Assembly: GCA_027627225.1 (NCBI GenBank) | Contig: CM051034.1 | Span: 21,064,480 to 21,128,479 of the forward strand | DNA: 64,000 nt | Direction of reading: 5' to 3' | Source: Congeria kusceri | Lineage: Eukaryota; Mollusca; Bivalvia; Myida; Dreissenidae | Shown: positions 25,331 to 36,286 of the stretch, piece after piece | How positions within the stretch are numbered: the stretch's first letter is position 1 | Layout: every line of letters begins with the position of its first letter | Program-made: the position numbers and the translations under genes | Notes under the pieces: generated by a model | What the model was told of the DNA's origin: nothing | Database searches by the model: none | What the model saw: only the letters and a program-made list of their open reading frames with translations

Positions 25331-28205
25331 GTTTTCCACCCTGCTTCTTTTGAGCAGCACCCTGTACCTTTTCTGATTCTAGAGCTAGACATAGCTTACT
25401 TGTGTGGATACAGGTAATAAAGTTCTAGGATCATAAAAGTACAGCGTGTTGCTCATAGCTTACTTGTGTGGATACATGTAATAGAGCTCTAGGATCATAA
25501 AAGGTACGGCGTGCTGCTCATAGCTTATTTGTGTGGATACATGTAATAGAGCTCTAGGATAATAAAAGGTACGGAGTGCTGCTCATAGCTTACTTGTGTG
25601 GATACAGGTAATAGAGCTCTAGGATCATAAAGGTACAGCGTGTTGCTCATACCTTATTTGTGTGGATACATGTAATAGAGCTCTAGGATCATAAAAGGTA
25701 CGGCGTGCTGCTCAGAGCTTATTTATGTGGATACATGTCATAGAGCTCTATATCATAAAAGGTACAGCGTGCTGCTCATAGCTTACTTGTGTGGATATAT
25801 GTAATAGAGCTCTAGGATCATAAAAGGTACAGCGTGCTGCTCATAGCTTACTTGTGTGGATACATGTAATAGAGCTTTAGGATAATAAAAGGTACAGCGT
25901 GCTGCTCATAGCTTACTTGTGTGGATACATGTAATATAGCTCTAGGATCATAAAAGGTACGGCGTGCTGCTCATAGCTTACTTGTGTGGATACATGTAAT
26001 AGAGCTCTAGGATCATAAAAGGTACGGCGTGCTGCTCATAGCTTACTTGTGTTAATACATGTAGTAGAGCTCTAGGATCATAAAAGGTACGGAGTGCTGC
26101 TCATAGCTTACTTGTGTGGATACTTGTAATAGAGCTCTAGGATCATAAAAGGTACGGCGTGCTGCTCATAGCTTACTTGTGTGGATACATGTAATATAGC
26201 TCTAGGATCATAAAAGGTACAGCGTGCTGCTCATAGCTTACTTGTGTGGATACATGTAATAGAGCTTTAGGATAATAAAAGGTACAGCGTGCTGCTCATA
26301 GCTTACTTGTGTGGATACATGTAATAGAGCTCTAGGATCATAAAAGGTACGGAGTGCTGCTCATAGCTTACTTGTGTGGATACATGTAATAGAGCTCTAG
26401 GATCATAAAAGGTACGGCGTGCTGCTCATAGCTTACTTGTGTGGATACATGTAATAGAGCTCTAGGATCATAAAAGGTACGGAGTGCTGCTCATAGCTTA
26501 CTTGTGTGGATACTTGTAATAGAGCTCTAGGATCATAAAAGGTACAGCGTGCTGCTCATAGCTTACTTGTGTGGATACATGTAATAGAGCTCTAGGATCA
26601 TAAATGGTACAGCGTGCTGCTCATAGCTTACTTGTGTGGATACATGTAATAGAGCTCTAGGATCACAAAAGGTACGGCGTGCTGCTCATAGCTTACTTGT
26701 GTGGATACATGTAATAGAGCTCTAGGATCATAAAAGGTACGGAGTGCTGCTCATAGCTTACTTGTGTGGATACATGTAATAGAGCTCTAGGATCATAAAA
26801 GGTACGGCGTACTGCTCATAGCTTACTTGTGTGGATACATGTAATAGAGCTCTAGGATCATAAAAGGTACGGAGTGCTGCTCATAGCTTACTTGTGTGGA
26901 TACATGTAATAGAGCTCTAGGATCATAAAAGGTACAGCGTGCTGCTCATAGCTTACTTGTGTGGATACATGTAATATAGCTCTAGGATCATAAAAGGTAC
27001 GGCGTGCTGCTCATAGCTTACTTGTGTGGATACATGTAATAGAGCTCTAGGATCATAAAAGGTACGGCGTGCTGCTCATGGCTTACTTGTGTGGATACTT
27101 GTAATAGAGCTCTAGGATCATAAAAGGTACAGCGTGCTGCTCATAGCTTACTTGTGTGGATACATGTAATAGAGCTCTAGGATCATAAATGGTACAGCGT
27201 GCTGCTCATAGCTTACTTGTGTGGATACATGTAATATAGCTCTAGGATCATAACAGGTACGGAGTGCTGCTCATAGCTTACTTGTGTGGATACATGTAAT
27301 AGAGCTCTAGGATCATAAAAGGTACGGAGTGCTGCTCATAGCTTACTTGTGTGGATACATGTAATAGAGCTCTAGGATCATAAAAGGTACGGCGTGCTGC
27401 TCATAGCTTACTTGTGTGGATACATGTAATAGAGCTCTAGGATCATAAAAGGTACGGAGTGCTGCTCATAGCTTACTTGTGTGGATACATGTAATAGAGC
27501 TCTAGGATAATAAAAGGTACGGAGTGCTGCTCATAGCTTACTTGTGTGGATACAGGTAATAGAGCTCTAGGATCATAAAGGTACAGCGTGTTGCTCATAG
27601 CTTACTTGTGTGGATACATGTAATAGAGCTCTAGGATCATAAAAGGTACAGCGTGCTGCTCATAGCTTACTTGTGTGGATACATGTAATAGAGCTCTAGG
27701 ATCATAAAAGGTACAGCGTGCTGCTCATAGCTTACTTGTGTGGATACATGTAATAGAGCTCTAGGATCATAAAAGGTACGGAGTGCTGCTCATAGCTTAC
27801 TTGTGTGGATACATGTAATAGAGCTCTAGGATCATAAAAGATACGGCGTGCTGCTCATAGCTTACTTGTGTGGATACATGTAATAGAGCTCTAGGATCAT
27901 AAAAGATACGGCGTGCTGCTCATAGCTTACTTGTGTGGATACATGTAATAGAGCTCTAGGATCATAAAAGGTACGGAGTGCTGCTCATAGCTTACTTGTG
28001 TGGATACATGTAATAGAGCTCTAGGATCATAAAAGATACGGCGTGCTGCTCATAGCTTACTTGTGTGGATACATGTAATAGAGCTCTAGAATCATAAAAG
28101 GTACAGCCTGCTGCTCATAGCTTACTTGTGTGGATACATGTAATATAGCTCTAGGATCATAACAGGTACAGCGTGGTGCTTATAAGTAGCAGGGTTGAAA
28201 GCCAG
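25331..28205 (+). repeat. 65-bp minisatellite, about 43 copies, with inverted edges
   Basis: The period is 65 bp ('gctcatagcttacttgtgtg', 'gatacatgtaatagagctct', 'aggatcataaaaggtacggc'). Units carry the palindrome agagctct. Variants ggcgt, agcgt and ggagt are mixed. Rare variants recur at multiples of the unit ('tacttgtaat' at 26113, 26503 and 27088, i.e. 6 and 9 units apart; 'tacaggtaat' at 25602 and 27551), which suggests block duplication. The left edge (25331-25371, 'ccaccctgcttcttttgagc') is an inverted version of the right edge (28163-28204, 'aagtagcagggttgaaagcc'). Confidence 0.93.
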
Positions 28206-28465
28206 ACCAGTGCTTTCATTTAAAAAAAGTTTAATATAGGGATTTTAAAATATGAACAAATGCTTCTGAATCTAATAAAGGTTTTTAAATATGTATTCTG
28301 TATTAATAAATGAAAATTTGTAAAAATAATATGAATCTAAAGACATTCAATAATGCATTGTTTACTATTTTATGGAGGCAGTACTAAGGGGGGAACCAAA
28401 AAGGTTCAGCTGCACAGTGCCGCATCCTGATATTTTGCTCTGGATCTTTACCTACAGGTATATTA
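28143..28465 (+). mobile_element. Right flank of the dispersed element carrying the 65-bp array
   Basis: Matches 13265-13585 in order ('agcagggttgaaagccagac', 'aaagacattcaataatgc', 'ggggggaaccaaaaaggttc', 'ctctggatctttacc'). The array therefore seems to be an expansion of one internal unit of this family. A minus-strand AATAAA at about 28467 could end the transcript of the exon at 28604. Confidence 0.68.
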
Positions 28466-28603
28466 TTTATTGTCCAAACTACAATGCAATTTATTTAGCC
28501 ATAATGCAATGCATGAAAATGAATGGTATCAACAGATAATAATAGTCAACCAGTTCTGTAAACGCCCATTCATTTACAGAGTAAACAAATATATGGTATA
28601 ATA

Positions 28604-28732
28604 TTAGCATAACTTGTTAACGCTGGGCAAATAATGATCTACTTCTTTATAATGGCAATATTCGCCTGCAGCGCATAACTGCTGAAGGGCAATTTCTGTG
28701 GTGGAAAGTTTTCTTTCTTGCTCTATACTGTT
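28604..28732 (-). CDS. Possible terminal exon, unknown protein
   Basis: After an acceptor 'atcctgttag' (28734-28733) the minus strand reads 42 codons to a TAA, including SIEQERKLSTTEIALQQLC and AAGEYCHYKEVDHYLPSV. Composition is protein-like and an AATAAA follows about 140 bp downstream. Another frame, open on the same strand (28838-28647), looks less natural. Upstream exons were not found. No family is recognised. Confidence 0.35.
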   Translation of the reverse strand, partial: NSIEQERKLSTTEIALQQLCAAGEYCHYKEVDHYLPSVNKLC

Positions 28733-29251
28733 CTAACAGGATTTTTTTAATCACATCTTTCACCTCCGGAAAGTACATGGTTATTGTGAACGGATTGCAA
28801 TACATTTTAAAAACGTGGACAGAGAAACGATTCCTCAATGTTCCATAAATAATTGTATGACAACACTTTCATTTTGGATGCATGAGCAATTTGAACCAAC
28901 ACACACCACTGCATTTTTAAAAAGAATCGTGCTAATCGTTGTTGTGTTAATATTAATTGATATTGATAATTCTGCTACATTGTGAAAGCGTTGTGTCATT
29001 CTATTCCCATATTGCCTTAATTGTTCAGTTAAGCATCATTCTCACTGGTTGAAGTTGTAAACAATTTCAAATAATGGCGAACTTAAATGTTCATAAATAT
29101 AGTAGATTTATACACAATTTTAAATTGGAATAAAAGCGTGTAGATCTAGTAGGTAAACTCTGGCATAAGTATAGCTGTTTCGGTGGTTTTCTTTATAACA
29201 TTACACTGATCTTTATCTTCATATGCAAATTATGAAAATTTACACTTTCAG

Positions 29252-29314
29252 GTTTCCACCACTAAAATGGTCCATGAGATGTGGCAGCATATAAAAAGTA
29301 AAACTAAATTGTAG
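29252..29314 (+). CDS. Candidate last exon of the 16.87-21.0 kb gene
   Basis: A strong acceptor (tacactttcag, ending 29251) is followed by 20 codons (VSTTKMVHEMWQHIKSKTKL) and TAG. It starts at phase 0, which matches the phase 0 end of the exon at 20947-21003. If joined, the intron (about 8.2 kb) would hold both large minisatellites. The link rests on phase and composition only. Confidence 0.4.
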   Translation, partial: VSTTKMVHEMWQHIKSKTKL

Positions 29315-30480
29315 CACATCTTGTAAATAACAGGTCTTGCAAATACGACTAAGTTATAAAATGATCAAAATTATTCTTAGCTTTAGCATAGATCTATATT
29401 TTGGCCAGGGCAGTACAAAATTACATTCACTGTTTACCTCCTTATTGCAAATATAAAAAATATGCATATCTAAACTGTCCACTAAAAGTGTCTTTCTCGA
29501 ATTTGAGACTCGTATTCAAATTCAAACTCTCTAAACAATCGTGACTCCAGTTACGACAGTTTAAGGCTCGCGAAATCTAATTACAAACTACATGTGATTC
29601 CATTTTTAAAACCGTACAAGTGAAATGTATTGTGAGAAAATAAAAATAAACAGGCATATATGTCTTTGAAAATAGCCAACAGGTTTTCAGAAAGACCCAC
29701 CTGCCGTTTAATATAACCTTTAAAAACACGATGAAATAAATTGATATTCATAGTTTAATTGCGTGTTTTTTTTTTACTTCAAGTGGAGAGTAATTATTAC
29801 GCACATCTTCATAAAATCAAACCCATTCTGTGACGTCATACACAGCACTGTCTATCTTCCATACCACCAAGCCCTATTCAAAAGGCTAACCCCGTACCAA
29901 ATGGTATGATGGTAATACCAAGCTTCTGTCTGAACAGTGTAACTCAGTTAACATAAGGCCTCTTGAACAGTATAACCTGCGTCGTATCGGGTGAACACGT
30001 CCATCGTGATTGTTAACTCTTACGATTGATGCATATAAATTTAATACACTGTAACATACTCATTTTATAAAGTTTAATATTATTTTATGAATTTAATTTT
30101 GTATTGATAGTGAGGTGACTTATAGGCCCGGTGGGCCGGGTGTATTTATGTATTACATTTCGTTACTTGTACACATGTCACTATAATAAACGACTTACTT
30201 ACTTACTAACTTACAATGAAATAATATAAATCGTAACATTTCAGTGTTGCATTGTTATGCAATCTTTAAAGTAGCAGCCAGTTTGAAGGGACTTGCGATT
30301 TATAAATCAACAAAAATTCTGCCTGAGTTAAAAGAAACGTATGAATTATTCGTATCTGTCTTGTTTATTTGTTTTCCAAGACAAAGGGGGATGTCGCACA
30401 CTAAATCTTAGGCTTAGTTAACATGGTGGTTAAAGTGTGTTACTCGCGTGAAATAGTATACTGTTGAATGCAATACCCAA
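29315..30480. repeat. AT-rich DNA ending in a (TTAC)n-tailed retroposon fragment
   Basis: Mostly featureless. At about 30110-30215 'gcccggtgggccgggtgtat' and 'cactataataaacgac' are followed by (TTAC)4-5, the look of a LINE or SINE 3' end with a short tandem tail. Confidence 0.4.
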
Positions 30481-30482
30481 TT

Positions 30483-31470
30483 GCCTGTCAGCTAGCTATA
30501 TATGTTAATCACAATGGCCTGTCAGCTAGCTATATACGTTCATCACAATTGTCTATCAGCTAGCTATATATGTTCATCACAATTGCCTGTCAGCTAGCTA
30601 TATATGTTCATCACATATGCCTGTCAGCTAGCTATATATGTTCATCACAATTGCCTGTCAGCTAACTATATATGTTCATCACATACGCCTGTCAGCTAGC
30701 TATATATGTTCATCACAATTTCCAATCAGCTAGCTATATATGTTCATCACAACCGCCTGTCAGCTAGCTATATATGTTCATCACAATTGCCTATCAGATA
30801 GCTATATATGTTCATCACAACCGCCTGTCTATATATGTTCATCACAATTGCCTGTCAGCTAGCTATATTTGTTCATCACAATTGCCTATCAGCTAGCTAT
30901 ATATGTTCCTCACAATTGCCTGTCAGCTAGCTTTATATGTTCATCACAATTGCCTGTCAGCTTGCTATATATGTTCATCACAACCGCCTATCAGCTAGCT
31001 ATATATGTCCATCAAACCGCCTATCAGCTAGCTATATATGTTCATCACAATTGCCTGTCAGCTAGCTATATATGTTCATCACAATTGCCTGTCAGCTAAC
31101 TATATATGTTCATCACAACCGCCTGTCAGCTAGATATATATGTTCATCACAATTGCCTATCAGCTAGCTTTATATGTTAATCACAATTGCCTATCAGCTA
31201 GATATATATGTTCGCCACAATTGCCTATCAGCTAGCTATATATGTTTATCCCAATTGCCTGTCAGCTAGCTATATAGGTTCATCACCATTGCCTATCAGC
31301 TAGCTACATATGTTCATCACAAGTGCCTATCAGCTAGCTATATATGTTAATCACAACCGCCTATCAGGTAGCTATATCCTATCAGCTAGCTATATATGTT
31401 CCTCACAACCGCCTATCAGCTAGCTATACATGTTCATCACAATTGCCTATGATCTAGCTATATATGTTCA
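30483..31470 (+). repeat. 34-bp minisatellite, about 29 copies
   Basis: The unit is 'cctgtcagctagctatatat' plus 'gttcatcacaattg'. Several units are truncated (near 30820 and 31370) and 'ctgtcag/ctatcag' variants mix. The array stops exactly where the A1 repeat of the retrotransposon begins (31473). The open frame at 30869-31099 is satellite translation. Confidence 0.95.
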
Positions 31471-31472
31471 TC

Positions 31473-31508
31473 ACGTCATCGATGACGTAATTTGTTCTCG
31501 AATTGGTC
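31473..31508 (+). repeat. A1 split direct repeat of the retrotransposon
   Basis: Matches A2 at 36147-36182 with one mismatch (ctcga[a/c]ttggtc). It includes the 14-bp palindrome cgtcatcgatgacg. Confidence 0.85.
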
Positions 31509-31541
31509 ACTAACGAGTGAGGACGTGTTTTTTGAAATCCG

Positions 31542-32097
31542 GTGATGGAAGATAGAATTGAGGATTTAATTCGGGAATTAAACGTCAAACTGGATGGACT
31601 TAATATAAGGGTCGATGCCTTAGCGCGTTTGCGTCAGGAACCGTCAAGTTTACCGCATAATCCGCCAGTACAGGCTGAGAAATTCGCTCATTCTGAGCCA
31701 GTTGCAAGCCACGTGGCCTCCAGTCTCGCACCAGCCGGTGCTGCTGGTAGAAATTCGGATATACAAGGGGACTATCTTGCTAGGATACAGATTCCCGCGG
31801 ACCTCAAGGTGAACGATTCACGTCAGGGAATCCGGCGTAGTGATCAGAGCGTGCTGAATGTGATTGCAAAATGTGGCAAATACAATGAAACATTGATCAA
31901 GTTATTGGTGACGATCGAGTGAGCAGACCTTCGATTCCGTCGTCGCGGGGCCATTTCCAGGGCTCACGGGGACGAAGCCGTGGTTTCCAAGGAAACGGAG
32001 GACGGCAGCCGACAGACGTTTACCAGGCCTTTACACAGCGTTCGTTTCCGTCACGCCGGCCACCCAGAGGTGACTTCCGCAACGGCGATGAGGATTA
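31542..32097 (+). pseudogene. Gag-like ORF of the retrotransposon, frameshifted
   Basis: Starts MMEDRIEDLIRELNVKLDGL (a predicted coiled coil), continues through a Pro/Ala linker and VLNVIAKCGKYNETLIKLL, a stretch resembling the DIRS gag core, then stops at 31920-31922. In another frame the sequence continues DDRVSRPSIPSSRGHFQGSR and an Arg/Gly-rich tail to a stop at 32096. The RG-rich tail is usual for nucleic-acid-binding gag proteins. The total is short for a DIRS gag, so an internal deletion is likely. Confidence 0.6.
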
Positions 32098-32204
32098 ATT
32101 GGTGATGAACGTTTTTTGAAGTGTGAGTGCTAAAGTTACTGTATGCACGCGTTTGTACAGACTCACACAGAACTTTACAGTTGATAATTTAGTAACGTTT
32201 AACC

Positions 32205-33490
32205 ATGGTCCATGTCTTATGTTTCTTTATGAAACAAACAAATCTTTCAAAAAATATTCATGCATGGGAGCAAATTCAGACTCCTAGTTATGTGCTTGAT
32301 TGGATTAAAGATGGTGTAACAATTCCATTAGTTAATGACACTGTTTCGTTTCATTGTGATAATCATAAACTTTCTACTGTACAATGTTATTTTGTGGATA
32401 GTGAAATTCAGCGGTTGTTACTTTAGGTTATATTGAACCATATAACTATAAACCAAGGTGTGTTAGCCCCATAGGTTGTGTTCCAAAAAAGCACAATAAA
32501 TTTTGGCTCATTACAGATCTTCGAAAATTAAACGCAAACTGCGACGTCCCTAAATTTAGGAATGAAGACATACGGGATGCTGTAAAGCTTTTAAAAGCGT
32601 GTGATCATTTTGTTACTGCCGATATTAAAGACGGATACTATCATATTCCAGTACACGCGGCTTCGCGCGATTATTTAGGAATTCGATGGAAGGAAAAATA
32701 CTATCGTTGGGCCGTTTTACCTTTTGGTCTGAGTTGTTCCCTTTATTTTTTTAATACGACTATTCGGCCTATTGTTAGTTATTTGCGTTCATTAGGTGTT
32801 CGTGTATCGGTTTTTGTGGACGCTTTTCTGTTGGCTTCAGAAGCCAGTACTATAACAGATCATTGTGACTTGTTCCTTAACACGTTGTCGGACCTTGGAT
32901 TTGAGGTCAATTTTGAGAAGTCAACGTTAGTTCCTACGCAAAAAATTAAGTACCTTGGTTACGTTATCACTAGTGATAATAATAACATTGTAGTAAGCGC
33001 ACAAAGCGCACGGGTTAGTAAATTGAAGCAGCTCATTCGTAAGGCGCTTAAATCCAAACGTATAACCGCGCGTAGCTTGGCTAGGCTATGCGGTCAGTGT
33101 ATGTCTGTGGCGTGGGCGGTTACACCAGGAAAATTGTTTTTAAGGAACGCATATAGATTATTGTCCACTAGAAAGTCTTGGGAGGATACTTTGACTCTTA
33201 CCGATAAAGTTGTTGAGGAATTTACGTGGTGGCTTAATTCGGCTAGCCACTTGAACGTGCGTGAAATATGCTGCGAGTCAATAGAGGCTCAAGTCGTGAC
33301 CGACGCCTCCCATCTGGGTTGGGGTGCAGTGTTCGATGGGAAGGTCGCGTCGGGAGACTGGAACAAGCGAATTTCGTTTCAGTCGTCGAAAGAGAGAGAA
33401 CTACTGGCGGTACTTATGGCAGTCAAAACGTTCCTGCCACTATTAAGGGCAAAACGTGTTCAAATCTTGACGGTCAACATTACCGCGGCG
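32205..33490 (+). pseudogene. Reverse transcriptase and RNase H region, degenerate
   Basis: The first 73 codons (WEQIQTPSYVLDWIKDG..) match the DIRS RT N-terminus and end at a frameshift near 32411. The next frame carries CVSPIGCVPKK, FWLITDLRKLN, VTADIKDGYYHIPV and LPFGLSCSLYFFN, all classical RT motifs. The catalytic YxDD-type box reads VFVDAFLL: the second Asp (32822-32824) is Ala. RNase H follows: VVTDASHLGWGAVF and SSKERELLAV are present, but the third acidic position reads LTVNITAAAYI (33473-33475 GTC). The RT and RNase H sites are thus both damaged. Confidence 0.8.
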
Positions 33491-34083
33491 GCATACATAT
33501 ATAGCGGTCGCTATATGGGCGGAAGCGATGGCGAATGGAATTTGGCTCGAGTCCGCTTATATAGCCGGGCGGTTGAACACGGAGGCAGATTTTTGGTCAC
33601 GCACGCCGGACAAGGCCAACTGGCGAATACATCCGGGTCTGTTCAAGTTTTTAGACAAATTATGGGGACAGCACACGATCGATCGATTTGCCAGCTGCCA
33701 AAACACACAGTTGTTAAGGTTCAACAGCCGGTACTGGGAACCGATGTCAGAAGGGGTAGATGCGTTGGCTCAATCAAATTGGGCTTTCGAAAACAATTAT
33801 GTAAACCCGCCATTTTGTCTCATAGATCGGGTGTTACAAGTCATACGGGCTCGCGACCGTGATTGCTCTAGCGTGGAGAGCTCAGCCGTGGTTCATGATG
33901 TTAAAACAAATGGCAGTTGCGCCTCCAATACGCTTACCGAACAACAGAAATACGTGTCGCGCGATGGGCGTCCTTCCAGAACCTTGTCGAAACCGGAAGT
34001 GGCGCCTGTATGCTTGGAGGGTATATGGCGGCTTAGATAAGTCAATGATTGTGGCTGGTCCTCGGAAGAAGTCAGTAGAATGA
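33490..34083 (+). pseudogene. RNase H tail and methyltransferase-like region
   Basis: A third frame reads AIWAEAMANGIWLESAYIAG, RLNTEADFWSR, DRFASCQNTQLLRFNSRYW and EGVDALAQSNW..YVNPPF. The N-P-P-F box is the signature of the Dam-like methyltransferase domain known in DIRS and PAT elements. After another shift near 33855 the frame reads IALAWRAQPWFMMLKQM, aligning with the following strand of that domain, and ends at 34083. Confidence 0.6.
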
Positions 34084-35798
34084 CTTTTTGTTTAGCGGCG
34101 AGTACAATGCGTTCGTACAATAAAGTAATCAATACGTTTAACATATTTTGTAAAAATAACGGTTTTCCGTTTCCGCCATCTCATTCGGGCGCGCTAGCGG
34201 AGTTCCTATGTGATATTGCTCGTACTTCGGAACGTCCTAGTTCGTTATTATGGACAGCATGTGCGGCAGTCGGCCACGTATACAAAGGTCTTGGTATTAG
34301 CAATCTTGCTGAAGCACTAGAGATACATTCTCTGGTTTCTGGTTTAGTAAAGTCAGGTACTACTATCCCAATGAAACGCTCAAAAGCTATGCCGGTTAAA
34401 AATTTTCACGAATTATTTTTACGTTGGCCTTATGATGACAAGTTGGCGATTAAAGAGTTAAAGAGCTTAGGATGAAAGCTATATGAAAGCTATTTGCCTT
34501 CTCGCGTTGACATTGATGTTACGGCCTTCTGACGCGGCACCTAAGGGAATTGTATACACTGAAGAAGGTCCTGTGCGTTTAGTTTTTACCACGGGTCAGA
34601 TTACATTTACTGACAAACTTCACACTGTTCGGTATTAAGAATGATACATCTCGAAATGGGTTTGAGGTTTCAATTCCCCATGGATCGGTCCAGAAACTGG
34701 ACCCAGTTAGTACGTTGCGTAATTACCTCCACCGGACCCAGGCTCAGCTTGACACTAATGGCGCCGTTTTCATTTCATTGAGAGCACCTTTTGATGCGCT
34801 AAGCGCAGCTTCTATTGCTCGAATTCTGGAAGATGCAATATTTCAGGCAGGTCTATCAGGGCAAGGCTTTACAGCGAAATCGTTTAGGCCCACGGGGGCT
34901 ACATCAGCCATTGAATGTAATGTTAAACCGGAAACTGTTAGAAAGATTGGGCGTTGGAAAAATGCAGAAGTTTTCTATCAGCACAGTCTTCGAAATTCGC
35001 ATTTTTAAATTACTAGCCAGTCGGGCTTGTTACCTTACAATTTTAACTAGCCCGAAACAATTTTTACTAGCCCGAACTTATATTAATGAAAAACACAAGT
35101 TGCAACAACAGTTCATTATATTTATCATTACAAAACTAGTACATTCACATGTCTGTTACAATCTGAACTATTTTCATCACAAAACATGTCAACAAACTTT
35201 TTGTTTTGAACAATAACACATCAAACAAGTGAAAGCGGACGTGGGGTACCTGATTGAAATAGCGATTGGAGCTCAGCATATTTTAATCGATTACTTCATA
35301 AAGGTCACAAATCATAACAAAATACGACATTCGTATTTACTCGGCAATTTTCGCCAGGCATCTGTATACGAAAGATAATGCGTACCTACTCGGACATTTC
35401 CGTTTTGCTTATATCGGACAAACTGCTAAGACAATCGTTACTCTCCGGTAAGTCGGAATTCAACGATAGGATTCGATTGGATGTGTCACGACTAGGTGCG
35501 CGATGATGTTTTCTAATGTAATCCAATCGAAAATACGGTTGTAAACGAACGCTTTACGGTGTTGTTGACATTTTCTACGTAGATTGAGTATTTATGAGAT
35601 TATTTGATTTTAATCTCTAATTTCTGGCCATAATATTTTATTCGCCAGGCGGGCGATAATTATGGATTTTTTCGTTCGCCCGATTTTATTTTTACTCGCA
35701 TTTGCGAACGGGCGAGTGCGAATTTCGAAGACTGTCAGCATTATGTGCACGCTCGAACGCCTTGCTATTTCACAGACGTTGTTCTCGATCACGATTAG
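34080..35798 (+). pseudogene. Tyrosine recombinase of the retrotransposon, interrupted
   Basis: The N-terminal core-binding part is 34080-34475 (STMRSYNKVINTFNIFCKN). A tandem 11-bp repeat (34472-34482 and 34483-34493) lies at the first frameshift. The next frame holds the first catalytic arginine (LALTLMLRPSDAAPKG, Arg at 34522-34524), and a third frame carries GFTAKSFRPTGATSAIE and VRKIGRWKNAEVFYQH. The frame is cut at 34983 by a 751-bp insertion and resumes at 35739 as HYVHARTPCYFTDVV to TAG at 35796-35798. The tyrosine just after the insertion point is probably the nucleophile, so the truncated product would lack it. Confidence 0.8.
34984..35734. mobile_element. 751-bp non-autonomous DNA transposon nested in the recombinase
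   Basis: Perfect 18-bp terminal inverted repeats (cagtcttcgaaattcgca at 34984-35001, reverse complement at 35717-35734) are flanked by a 6-bp target duplication tcagca (34978-34983 and 35735-35740). Removing the element and one tcagca restores the recombinase frame. It carries 'actagcccg' words near the left end and 'cgggcg' words near the right. It has no coding capacity, and the superfamily is not assigned. Confidence 0.88.
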
Positions 35799-36045
35799 GC
35801 TTAGATTAGAGCTACATTATTTGGTAATAATTTTGTACATTCAACATTTGCATTTGTTTTATGCAGTTTGTTTAAGTCAACTCACATTGGCTTTTCACGT
35901 TTATATTGCTAATACTTTAATGTTTGTATAGTTAGAAAATGTGTAATTGTCAGCTTTTTTAATTGTCTAGAATTTGACTTGACTGTTTGCATGCTGTTGT
36001 TGTAGTTTCTGTCATTATTTTGCTATGTCTACTCATTAAGATTAT

Positions 36046-36125
36046 AATAAAATTTATGTAGTAGATATTGGTTGGTCATTATGATGGAGATTTCACAAAA
36101 TAGAAGTCATGTGACCAACCAATAT
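36046..36125 (+). repeat. B1 split direct repeat and adjacent hairpin
   Basis: 'gtagatattggttggtcatt' followed by 'atgatggagatttcacaaaa' recurs as B2 at 36287-36345. In B1 only, 36065-36078 (atattggttggtca) pairs with 36112-36125 (tgaccaaccaatat), a 14-bp stem. Confidence 0.85.
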
Positions 36126-36146
36126 CCTATGTTCGTCATCGATGCT

Positions 36147-36182
36147 ACGTCATCGATGACGTAATTTGTTCTCGACTTGGTC
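36147..36182 (+). repeat. A2 split direct repeat
   Basis: Second copy of the A repeat. An extra half palindrome (gtcatcgatg, 36135-36144) sits just upstream. Confidence 0.85.
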
Positions 36183-36286
36183 CAAGATCTAATAATGATT
36201 GTTTATAGGTCGATATTATGCAATGTATATGTGGGTTTATGTATGTTTGGTAATTGGTGAGTGACAGTTGAGATCATGGCAAGTTT

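Noticed and set aside
30483..31470. CRISPR-like regular repeats (also at 8.3, 22.2 and 25.4 kb)
   Set aside because: Units are contiguous with no unique spacers, and the context is eukaryotic, so they are minisatellites.
33893..34144. Minus-strand 83-residue frame in the retrotransposon
   Set aside because: Antisense to the methyltransferase/recombinase region, which has clear family motifs on the plus strand.
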